DNA of 64,000 nucleotides. It comes from Chryseobacterium edaphi. GTDB lineage: Bacteria; Bacteroidota; Bacteroidia; Flavobacteriales; Weeksellaceae. The stretch spans positions 682,001-746,000 of the forward strand of contig NZ_JAOTEM010000001.1 of assembly GCF_025628985.1 (NCBI RefSeq), read 5' to 3'. A program made the translations under genes and the position numbers. Positions 17,544 through 26,116 of this stretch are shown in pieces. The notes beneath the pieces were generated by a model. The model searched no databases. It saw only the letters and a list, made by a program, of their open reading frames with translations, and was not told the DNA's origin. The stretch's first letter is position 1. The number at the start of each line of letters is the position of its first letter.

Positions 17544-17721
17544 GAGTGAATAAAATAGTGTAAGTCTCCCTAAAAACTGACATTTTATCACCCTACATTA
17601 TTAACAAAAAAGATTAATGTGAACAGGTAAATTTACAAATAATCAAATTTTGGCAATTTTAAAGGAGTATGAGTCGGCTCAGACTGAAAAGAATTGTCTC
17701 GAAAATATGGTTCCCCCCTCG

Positions 17722-17763
17722 CTACCACACGAATCCTTCGTGTGGTAGTGTGTTTTTATTATA
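17722..17763 (+). terminator. hairpin linker between cassettes 2 and 3
   Basis: Perfect 12-bp stem CTACCACACGAA (17722-17733) with TTCGTGTGGTAG (17737-17748), loop TCC, then TGTGTTTTTATTAT. It is the second copy of the 16062 hairpin, with matching flanks, and is joined directly to a different point of the Rhs core. Confidence 0.75.
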
Positions 17764-19013
17764 CAAAATATATCCGAATGCCTATGTAACGGTAAGCTCA
17801 ACAGGTCAGTATACAAAACACTATTTTGAAGGTTCAAAAAGGTTTGCGAGCAGGCTGATGGACGGTGTAGACAGGTTTAAAGATCCAGCTGTATTGTACA
17901 CCAATAGAACAGCTGAAGATCAGCCATCTGTAAAACCTGCAGATGCACAATCTGATTTTGAGAAGTATCTTGAGAAATCTGGGGTAGGTAAAGGTCTCTC
18001 TTTGGAGCTCAGAGAAAGAACATGGAGTCCTGACTTATACTAATTTGCACGGCGATCATTTAGGAACTGCGACATTTGTTACCAATTCACAATCATAAGC
18101 AACGCAATTTTTCCTAAAATTACCTTTCGGTGAAACGATGATTGAGCAGATGGATGGATCGTATGACAATCAGTTTAAATTCAATGCGAAAGAATTAGAT
18201 GGAGATACCGGTTTGTATTATTATGGAGCGAGATACTATAGTCCGAGGTTGAGTATCTGGTATGGTGTAGATCCACTGGCAGAGAAGTTCCCTAACTGGA
18301 GTCCATATGTATACACTTTTAATAACCCAACAAATTTTATTGATCCAGATGGAAGAAGTGAAGAACCTGTTATCGACAAAAAAAGCAAAACTATAACAGT
18401 GAATCAACATTTCGTTTTTTATGGGAGCAAAGCAAGCGAAAAACTTTCTGCAAATATCGTTACAGGAATGGTTTCACAATATAATAGAGCAAGAGCAACT
18501 AAAATGGTTGATGGTGTTGAATATAAAGTTAAATTTAAAATGACATATCAAACCGTCTCAGAAACGGAAACTATCGATATGGCCAAAACTAATAAAAGTA
18601 TTAAGGTTAATTCTTTTAGAGTTTCTGATGCTAAAAGTAGTAGTTTTATGCAAGACGGAGGTAACGGAGGGTTTTTAAGTACGCAAGATGATTTAGCAGG
18701 ATCAACAACAGCAAGTCATGAAAACGGTCATGGGTTAGGATATCGCGATGAAAGTAACACAGTTGATACATCACATACTATTTCGGGCCAAGATTAGAAA
18801 ACTGCTCCAAGTATTATGACAGAACGTGGAGCAACAGTTAATTCTAAATGGTCTAATAAAAGTGGAAAAATGAATCCAAATACAAGAAGAGTCAATAATG
18901 CTGATGTAAATAATATGTTGAGAAATGTTAGATTCAACAAAAGTGGAAAAGGACAAATCGGAAGAACTACGAATACAATTTATAATGAAAATGGAGCAAA
19001 GAAAACAAATTAG
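17763..19013 (+). pseudogene. orphan Rhs tip 3: HExxH metallopeptidase toxin, disrupted
   Basis: A ~530-bp Rhs core copy (from KIYPNAYV) fused to a new tip. Three lesions are visible: a 1-base insertion at about 18041-18044 (TACTAATTTG for TACTATCTG), an in-frame TAA at 18096-18098 where the parent has CAG, and an in-frame TAG at 18795-18797. The longest open part is 18138-18797 (219 residues). The tip carries SHENGHGLGYRD, a metzincin-like HExxHxxGxxD zinc site. The Met-turn-like APSIMT lies only after the TAG, so the stop truncates the catalytic domain. Read through the stop, the protein would end at 19013. An unexpressed reserve cassette would decay this way. Confidence 0.8.
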
Positions 19014-19386
19014 ATTATTACAATTTATTTTATTTTTTTCAATAATTCTGCAGAATTGTGAGACAAAAGAAAAAAAAGAAACTAAGAAACTAGAAATAAA
19101 TCAAAATTGGATCAGCGATTCTTTGGGATGCCTAAATAAAAGAAACGAGAACTTAGCAAAAAAGATGATTCTTAAGTATAAATTAGAACGCTCTTCAAAA
19201 GAAAAATTTATTAATTTTTTTGGAAAACCCAATGACGTAGAAAAAGATGGAAACGTTTTAATTTTAGTATACTATTTACAGACAATCTGTAATAATAGTG
19301 CTATCAATGATAGTTCGGATAAATGCTATGCACGATTTTATTTCGGTAAAAATAGACTAATTAATCAAGATTATATATGTGAATAA
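18985..19386 (+). CDS. putative lipoprotein immunity protein for tip 3
   Basis: About 133 residues from ATG 18985 (a second ATG at 18991 is equally possible). Both starts overlap the end of the toxin frame, which ends at 19013. The N-terminus is basic then hydrophobic and ends in IILQNC, a plausible lipoprotein signal, followed by a Lys/Glu-rich linker and a ~95-residue domain with three Cys. A longer frame begins at 18925 but would bury the signal sequence. Family not recognised; the immunity role is inferred from position. Confidence 0.6.
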   Translation: MKMEQRKQIRLLQFILFFSIILQNCETKEKKETKKLEINQNWISDSLGCLNKRNENLAKKMILKYKLERSSKEKFINFFGKPNDVEKDGNVLILVYYLQTICNNSAINDSSDKCYARFYFGKNRLINQDYICE

Positions 19387-19881
19387 TTTATAGTGGAACT
19401 TATAAAGCAAATAATCCAATCTTTCATATTCACTCTATGAAAAAATAATATAGTAATGGTGAAAATAAATTTGAGTGTACCAAATAGTATTTTGTGTACA
19501 AGGCCGTTATCAAATATTTTTAATTATATAATGAATAAAAGCAAATATTTAAAGTAAAAAAATGGCGCTAACTGTCTTCAGTTGGCGCCATTTGGCTGTT
19601 GTGATCAAGATGGGAATATCTTCAAACACTTCTATAGATGATTTGGTTTGATTAAGCCATATTAAATCTTAATTACAAAACTCATTTTTATCAGGTAATC
19701 GTCATTTAGACTAAGTTTAGTACAATTTAATTTTAAGCATTTGACAAAGGCAATCTTGGTTAGCGTGTATTCAATTGATATTATTTAACTTTTTTACATA
19801 GAATTAGTACAGTAGATTTAAACCAAATTATTATCATTAAAAATTGCCTGTCTGCAACATCTTTATTAATATTGTGTTAAT
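19387..19881. other. 495-bp intergenic region with repeat copy 2
   Basis: No gene supported. It contains the hairpin and core of dispersed repeat copy 2 (19561-19678). The remaining AT-rich sequence before the regulator gene shows no clear TAnnTTTG promoter. Confidence 0.6.
19561..19678 (+). repeat. dispersed repeat, copy 2, with left-edge hairpin
   Basis: The left edge is a 14-bp stem, AATGGCGCTAACTG/CAGTTGGCGCCATT (19561-19574, 19579-19592), one G-U, loop TCTT. It is flanked on its left by A7, so on the minus strand it reads as hairpin plus T7, a terminator. The ~78-bp core follows (19601-19678). The core is the most diverged copy, and the frame open in copies 1, 3 and 4 carries stops here. 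Confidence 0.8.
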
Positions 19882-22653
19882 ATGTTAACAATAAAGTTTT
19901 TGAAAGTTTTCGGTTTTCCTAAGGCTTATAGAATGTTATTCTTTCTATTTTTCCTTGTTTTTTTTTCTTGTAAAAAATCGCAGAAAACGTCAGACAAAAT
20001 TACTATCGGGTTTTCACAAGGCTTGGGAAACCATCCGTGGAGGCTTGCAATGAATCATTCTATGGAGATACAGGCATCGCTTCATTCCGAAGTAGAGCTA
20101 AATATAAAGAAAGCAGAAAGTTCTGTTAATAAGCAGGTTCAGGATATAGAGAAAATGATTAATAATAAGGTGGATGTGATTATTATCTCACCCATAGATC
20201 CACAATCATTGTTACCGGTAGTAGAAAAAGCAGCAGCCAAAAATATTCCGGTTATTTTGCTCGACAGGAAGATCAATTCAGAAAAATATACAACTTATAT
20301 TGGCGCAGATAACATTGAAATAGGTAAAGAAGCGGCCAATTACATTCTCTCAGATTCTAAAAATTATAAAAAGGTAATCGAAATAAGAGGCGATGACCAA
20401 TCTTCCCCAACCATAGAAAGAAGTCTCGGCTTTCAGCAAATAATCAAGAACAATCCCAATATAGATCTGATAAAAACCTTTAAAGGTTTACCGGCAGACG
20501 CTTTCAGGAAAACGCTGGATTCTTTAGGAAATCAAAGTCTATATGTTTTCGCTTTTAATGATGAGCTTGCTGCCAATGCATGGCAGGCTGCACGGAAGAA
20601 AGGTTTGGAGAATCAAATTAAATTTATTGGTGTTGATGGACTGAATACAAAAGATGGCGGAATACAGATGGTATTGGATGGAAAACTAAACGCTACTTTG
20701 TTGTATCCAACAGGTGGAGCAGAAGCAATCGAGACGGCGATTAAGATTCATAACGATGTAACCGTTCCAAAACGCATCAAGCTCAGTACGACAATCATTG
20801 ACCGGATGAATGCTGAAATTATGCGCAATCAATTTGATAAAATCATTGAACAGCAAGGTGTGATAGAAAATCAGGTACACGCGGTTAAAAAACAGATCGA
20901 GCTGTACTCTTCACAAAAAGAATTGTTTCGGTGGTCTGTGGTAATACTGATCTTGATGTTTTGCCTGGTTGCCTATTCCATTTACCTTATTTATGCGATT
21001 AAAATAAAAAATAAACAGCTTACACTTACCAACGAGAGAATTACCATTCAAAGAAACCAGATTGAAACCATTGCCAATGAGTTAAAAGACAGTAATGAAG
21101 CCAGAGTAAATTTTTTCACGGGATTGTCACACGAATTTAAGACCCCCATTACGCTTATCCTTAGTTCGTTGGAATCTTTGGATTCCGGAAAAGCTAAAGG
21201 TACAAAACCATCCTACGAATTGGAACTGATTAATAAAAACTCTAATCGATTATTGCGCTTGGTAGATAACCTTCTGGATTTTAGGAAAATAGAAAACCAA
21301 ACGTTTAATTTAAGAGTTTCGAGGACAAATATTTACGATTTTACGTATGCTATTTTCCGTGATTTTGCAAATGAAGCTAAGAAAAGAAGCATCAAATTCG
21401 AAATTCGTTCAGAGAATAAGGGCCTTGAGCTCTTCATCGACAGAAACCTGATGGACAAAGTTTATTTCAACATTTTGTCCAATGCTTTCAAATTTACACC
21501 GGATAACGGAAAAGTTGAAATTGCGATTCAGGAAAAAGGAAATCAGGCAGTAATCAGTTTTAAAGATAACGGAATTGGAATTCCCGAAAAAGAAATCAGT
21601 AATGTTTTTGAAGCTTATTTCAAAGGCTCCAACAACAGAAAAAACAGTTCAGGAATTGGACTTCATCTTAGTAAACAATTCATTGACCTTCATCTCGGGA
21701 AGATAGAAGTAAGCTCTTTTCAGGGAACGGAATTTATTATTACTCTTTTTAAAGGAAACAAGCATTTCAACGAAGACCAAATCGTAAAAGAGCCTAGTCT
21801 TGCAAATGCCGACAGTCTTTTAAACGATAGCATTTTCACGGCATTTGAAGACGACACGATTACTGAAAATCAGGAATCTCAAGGAGAAAAATATTCTCTT
21901 CTTCTGGTGGAGGATAATACAGATCTGTCCTTCTTCTTAAGCAAAAAGCTAAAGAACGAGTTTGAGGTGATGGTCTCTGACGGTACAGATGCGATTGATA
22001 AGGCGTTGAACGAAATTCCGGATATTATCATCTGTGATGTCAATCTACCGGGAAAAAATGGTTTTGAAATATGTGAATTACTAAAGAATGACCTGCGAAC
22101 ATCGCATATTCCGGTCATTCTACTGACAGCACTGGATAATAAAGAATCTTATCTTCAGGGACTAAAATCCGGCGTAGATCTTTACCTTACAAAACCGTTC
22201 AATTACCCGATTCTGATACAGTCGCTGCGGGCACTTCTTTACAACCGCGAGAAGCTACGTTATTATTATACAAACAATATTGGCAGAATCGTCGACAGCA
22301 AATCATTTGGAAGCATGGAACAGATTTTTGTGAACAACCTGAATCAACTCATTAAAACCAATATCGACAATCCTGATTTTTCAGTAGAAAATCTTGCAGA
22401 CCTGCTCAGTATTTCCAGAATTCAGCTTTACAGAAAAATAAAAGCAATGTTTGATTTGAATGTGAGTGATTATATTAATAATTTCCGTTTGGAACAGGCA
22501 AAATCAATGCTGCAAAATCATGAACTTACAATTTCTGAGATTGCCTATAAAACTGGTTTTTCGTCGCCAAATTATTTCTCTACTGTATTTAAAAATAAGT
22601 TCGGAGTATCGCCTAATGCTTTTAGAAAGTCCGCAGGAAAGGACCAGTTATAA
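19882..22653 (+). CDS. hybrid two-component system regulator of the fructan locus (BT1754-like)
   Basis: 923-residue one-protein signalling system. An N-terminal hydrophobic signal (FFLFFLVFFSC) leads into a LacI/RbsB-type periplasmic sugar-binding domain (~residues 30-340, starting KITIGFSQGLGNHPW). One transmembrane helix at ~350-375 follows, then a histidine kinase with phospho-acceptor His417 (LSHEFKTP), an HATPase domain (DNGIGIP, SSGIGLHLSK), a receiver domain with Asp719 (IIICDVNLPG) and Lys in LTKPFN, and a C-terminal AraC-type DNA-binding domain (~815-920). The architecture matches BT1754 of Bacteroides thetaiotaomicron, which senses fructose; neighbouring fructan genes support the same role. 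A start at 19933 is also possible. Confidence 0.9.
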   Translation: MLTIKFLKVFGFPKAYRMLFFLFFLVFFSCKKSQKTSDKITIGFSQGLGNHPWRLAMNHSMEIQASLHSEVELNIKKAESSVNKQVQDIEKMINNKVDVIIISPIDPQSLLPVVEKAAAKNIPVILLDRKINSEKYTTYIGADNIEIGKEAANYILSDSKNYKKVIEIRGDDQSSPTIERSLGFQQIIKNNPNIDLIKTFKGLPADAFRKTLDSLGNQSLYVFAFNDELAANAWQAARKKGLENQIKFIGVDGLNTKDGGIQMVLDGKLNATLLYPTGGAEAIETAIKIHNDVTVPKRIKLSTTIIDRMNAEIMRNQFDKIIEQQGVIENQVHAVKKQIELYSSQKELFRWSVVILILMFCLVAYSIYLIYAIKIKNKQLTLTNERITIQRNQIETIANELKDSNEARVNFFTGLSHEFKTPITLILSSLESLDSGKAKGTKPSYELELINKNSNRLLRLVDNLLDFRKIENQTFNLRVSRTNIYDFTYAIFRDFANEAKKRSIKFEIRSENKGLELFIDRNLMDKVYFNILSNAFKFTPDNGKVEIAIQEKGNQAVISFKDNGIGIPEKEISNVFEAYFKGSNNRKNSSGIGLHLSKQFIDLHLGKIEVSSFQGTEFIITLFKGNKHFNEDQIVKEPSLANADSLLNDSIFTAFEDDTITENQESQGEKYSLLLVEDNTDLSFFLSKKLKNEFEVMVSDGTDAIDKALNEIPDIIICDVNLPGKNGFEICELLKNDLRTSHIPVILLTALDNKESYLQGLKSGVDLYLTKPFNYPILIQSLRALLYNREKLRYYYTNNIGRIVDSKSFGSMEQIFVNNLNQLIKTNIDNPDFSVENLADLLSISRIQLYRKIKAMFDLNVSDYINNFRLEQAKSMLQNHELTISEIAYKTGFSSPNYFSTVFKNKFGVSPNAFRKSAGKDQL

Positions 22654-23163
22654 AATTAAATATAATGATCATTGCTTTTAAGTGATACCTCAGTAACAAT
22701 ATTTGCGGATTTACTCTAGATATAAAATAATTTTTAGATCTCATATGAATTTAGTTCAGCAGTAGTAATTTATACTGCTGCTTTTTTTATTATACTTTCT
22801 CTACCACCTGATCTTATCTGAACGAATATATGGATTGATGAACGATTCATAATTTCTAAAAGTGGCTGTGCTGAAAACCTTTGTACCCTGCATCTTATTT
22901 CGGTTAAAATTTTAATAGTAATAATTGCCTGAAGAGCATAAATACAACAAAACACAGGTAACATTTTTATAAAACAATGTTACATTTTTAAAATCTGATA
23001 AGAATTTAATTAAATATTATTCGTATAATATACTAATTATCAGTTGATTATAATTAATTAACAAATAGTTAACCTTGCCGAAATATTTAGTTACATTTTT
23101 AGACCTTCCAATTGCCGCCCCGTGATATATTAGCCACAAACAAACAAATAAATATTTTTAAGG
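22654..23163. other. 510-bp intergenic region upstream of the fructan operon
   Basis: Contains the terminator at 22757-22788 and should hold the regulator-controlled promoter of the downstream operon, but I see no clean TAnnTTTG element or palindrome. No gene is supported; a 64-codon minus-strand frame here looks non-coding. Confidence 0.5.
22757..22788 (+). terminator. Rho-independent terminator after the hybrid regulator
   Basis: CAGCAGTA (22757-22764) pairs with TACTGCTG (22773-22780), followed by CTTTTTTT. Confidence 0.85.
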
Positions 23164-24474
23164 ATGAATAAAATTCTTATGTGGTCTGTCACGGCAGCTT
23201 TGGCAGGATTTCTTTTCGGATTTGATGTTGTAGTGATTTCCGGAGCAGATAAAAAACTGCAGACACTCTGGAATAGCTCGGATGCATTTCACGGAGCAGT
23301 AGTAATGGGAATGGCATTATGGGGTACAGTGATAGGCGCCATCTTCGGAGGATTACCGACTAATAAATTAGGACGGAAAAAAACACTGTTAATTATTGGT
23401 ATTTTGTATGCATTATCTGCAATAGGAACTGCACTTTCAAATGATCCTTATTTGTTTGCATTCTTCAGATTTATGGGCGGTTTGGGCGTTGGTGCCTCTA
23501 CGATTGCTGCGCCTGCATATATTTCAGAAATTGCACCTGCAAAAGACCGTGGCAGAATGGTTTCCCTGTATCAGTTTAATATCGTTCTGGGAATTCTAAT
23601 CGCATTTTTATCAAATTATTTACTAAGTGGCATTGGAGACAATGACTGGAGATGGATGCTTGGTGTGCAGGCAATCCCTGCGGCTATTTATACTTTATGT
23701 GTTCTTACCATTCCTGAAAGCCCAAGATGGCTGGTTTCCCAATCCAGAATAGATGAGGCTAAAAAAGTAATGAGAATTTTGAGCCCCGATCAGGATTCTG
23801 AAAGTTTGATTTCGCAGATGGAAGAAGAGCACTCAGATTCGCCAAGTGAAAATATTTTTATGAAAAAATACCGTTTTCCGTTGATACTGGCTTTTTTGGT
23901 AGCGTTTTTCAATCAGATGTCAGGAATTAATGCATTCCTTTACTATGCACCGAGAATTTTTGGAGAAGCAGGATTGGGTGAAAAAACGGCACTTCTCAGC
24001 AGTATTGGAATTGGGATTGTAAATATGGTTTTCACTTTGGTTGGAGTCAATCTCATTGATAAAGTAGGAAGAAGAACTCTGATGTATATGGGATCTGTAG
24101 GTTACATCATTTCTTTGGGATTGGTTTCTATGGCGTTCTATTTTCATTGGTCGGGATTGGCAATTCCAATTTTTCTTTTCCTGTTTATTGCTTCTCACGC
24201 TATTGGTCAGGGAACAGTAATCTGGGTGTTTATTTCTGAAATTTTTCCGAATCACCTGCGTGCATCAGGACAGGCTTTCGGAAGTTCCACACATTGGCTT
24301 TTGGCAGCTATTATTCCATCACTTATTCCTACATTATTTGCCACCATCGGCGCGGCGACCGTGTTTTTGGTATTTACAGTTGCCATGGTCTTCCAATTAT
24401 TATTCGTCATGTTGATGATGCCGGAAACCAAAGGAGTATCTCTTGAAAAATTAAGTAAGACATTATCTAAATAA
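23164..24474 (+). CDS. MFS sugar porter, probable fructose/hexose permease
   Basis: 436-residue inner-membrane transporter of the major facilitator sugar porter family, with 12 predicted helices. Signature elements are the first-helix GFLFGFD, the loop 2-3 motif LGRKK, the PESPRWLV stretch before the central loop, and the C-terminal PETKG. It is the first gene of the fructan operon and occupies the place of BT1758, the fructose importer of the B. thetaiotaomicron levan locus. Substrate specificity is inferred from context, not from residues. Confidence 0.9.
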   Translation: MNKILMWSVTAALAGFLFGFDVVVISGADKKLQTLWNSSDAFHGAVVMGMALWGTVIGAIFGGLPTNKLGRKKTLLIIGILYALSAIGTALSNDPYLFAFFRFMGGLGVGASTIAAPAYISEIAPAKDRGRMVSLYQFNIVLGILIAFLSNYLLSGIGDNDWRWMLGVQAIPAAIYTLCVLTIPESPRWLVSQSRIDEAKKVMRILSPDQDSESLISQMEEEHSDSPSENIFMKKYRFPLILAFLVAFFNQMSGINAFLYYAPRIFGEAGLGEKTALLSSIGIGIVNMVFTLVGVNLIDKVGRRTLMYMGSVGYIISLGLVSMAFYFHWSGLAIPIFLFLFIASHAIGQGTVIWVFISEIFPNHLRASGQAFGSSTHWLLAAIIPSLIPTLFATIGAATVFLVFTVAMVFQLLFVMLMMPETKGVSLEKLSKTLSK

Positions 24475-24548
24475 GAACCTTTAATAACATTTTGTTCAAT
24501 CGGTTATATAAATATGGCAGATTTACAGGAACATCAAAAATAACTTCA

Positions 24549-26105
24549 ATGAATAAATATATCACTACGCTGATCGTAGCCCTAACCGTGAATTCAGGAC
24601 TTTGTGCACAAATGACGTCAACGGTGGCTGAGGAAAAGCAATACAGGCCTAATTTCCATTTCAGTCCGAAAAAAGGATGGATGAATGATCCAAATGGACT
24701 TTATTACAAGGATGGTATTTACCATATGTTCTTTCAGTATTTTCCCGATGGTAATAAATGGGGACCAATGCACTGGGGGCATACTACAAGCAAAGACCTT
24801 GTTAAATGGGAGGAGCAGCCCATTGCACTTTATCCTGATGAATTAGGCTACATTTTTTCGGGCAGCGCAGTTGTTGATAAAAACAATACTTCCGGCTTCG
24901 GCACTGGAGCTGATAATCCTGTAGTTGCTGTTTATACCTATCATGATCCCAAACGTGAAAAGGACGGAAAAACAGATGTGGAGTCTCAAGGCATCGCTTA
25001 CTCAGTTGATAACGGCAAATCCTGGATCAAATACAGAAATAATCCTGTATTGAAAAATCCGGGAATCCGTGATTTCCGTGATCCGAAAGTGTTTTGGGAT
25101 ACAAAAAGAAAACAGTGGGTAATGACTTTGGCCGCACAGGATAGAGCGCATTTCTACACCTCGAAAGACCTGAAAGAGTGGATGTTTCAATCTGAATTTG
25201 GGAAAGATTCAGGCGGGCACGGCGGTGTTTGGGAATGTCCCGATCTGTTTCCTATCAAAGTGGAGGGAAGCAACGAAGAAAAATGGGTGCTTATCGTCAA
25301 TATCAATCCTGGTGGACCGAACAGGGGTTCTGCAGGTCAGTATTTTGTAGGAGATTTTGATGGCAGATCTTTTACTATAGATGAGCATTTTTCCAAACAG
25401 CTTCAAAAGGAGAAAGCCTGCTGGCTGGATTGGGGTAGAGACAATTATGCAAGTGTTTCTTTCGATAATATCCCTCAGGATAAGAGAATCATTATCGGCT
25501 GGATGAGTAACTGGGATTATGCTCAGGAAGTTCCTACTGAAGCGTGGCGAAGCAGTACAACAACGGCAAGGGAAGTTTCTCTTAAAAAAACGAAGGAAGG
25601 TTATATTCTGAAAAATGTTCCTGTTTCACAGCTTGAAAAATACAAGGGAAAGGCTGTTAAAAAAGAAATAAGCCTTGCTTCCGGTAAAAAACTCATCGAC
25701 AAAGGTGAGATAGATCTTTCCAAGGCAGTTATTGATGTAGATCTCAAAAAAATGACCAAAGGCGTTTACTCTTTTGCTTTGAAAAATTCATTGGGAGAAC
25801 AAGTTATTTTCGGAATTGATAATAACACGAAAGAACTTTTTATTGACCGTACCAAATCCGGTAAAACCGATTTTAAAAGCAATTTTGCAGACAATATTTC
25901 GAAAGCACCACTGACAAAAAGCTACAAAAATGCAAAGTTCAAAATTGTGTTGGATAAAACTTCCATAGAAATTTTTTTCAATGACGGCGAAAAGGTAATG
26001 ACCGAAATCTTCTTCCCTAATGAAAGCTTTTCTGAGCTGAGCTTAACCTCAGATACAAAAGGAAGTACTCTAAATATCAATGCTCATCAGATTAATATCA
26101 AATAA
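24549..26105 (+). CDS. GH32 fructan hydrolase, periplasmic (levanase/inulinase/invertase type)
   Basis: 518 residues from the ATG at 24549, which places a clean signal peptide (ending GLCAQ) at the N-terminus; an in-frame ATG at 24492 would add 19 unsuitable residues. No lipobox, so probably soluble in the periplasm. The five-bladed propeller motifs of family 32 are intact: nucleophile Asp47 in WMNDPNG, transition-state Asp178 in FRDPK, and acid/base Glu229 in WECPD. A C-terminal beta-sandwich follows (from ~370). The enzyme releases fructose from beta-fructans or sucrose; exo versus endo action cannot be told here. Located between permease and SusC. Confidence 0.92.
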   Translation: MNKYITTLIVALTVNSGLCAQMTSTVAEEKQYRPNFHFSPKKGWMNDPNGLYYKDGIYHMFFQYFPDGNKWGPMHWGHTTSKDLVKWEEQPIALYPDELGYIFSGSAVVDKNNTSGFGTGADNPVVAVYTYHDPKREKDGKTDVESQGIAYSVDNGKSWIKYRNNPVLKNPGIRDFRDPKVFWDTKRKQWVMTLAAQDRAHFYTSKDLKEWMFQSEFGKDSGGHGGVWECPDLFPIKVEGSNEEKWVLIVNINPGGPNRGSAGQYFVGDFDGRSFTIDEHFSKQLQKEKACWLDWGRDNYASVSFDNIPQDKRIIIGWMSNWDYAQEVPTEAWRSSTTTAREVSLKKTKEGYILKNVPVSQLEKYKGKAVKKEISLASGKKLIDKGEIDLSKAVIDVDLKKMTKGVYSFALKNSLGEQVIFGIDNNTKELFIDRTKSGKTDFKSNFADNISKAPLTKSYKNAKFKIVLDKTSIEIFFNDGEKVMTEIFFPNESFSELSLTSDTKGSTLNINAHQINIK

Positions 26106-26116
26106 AAAACTTTACT

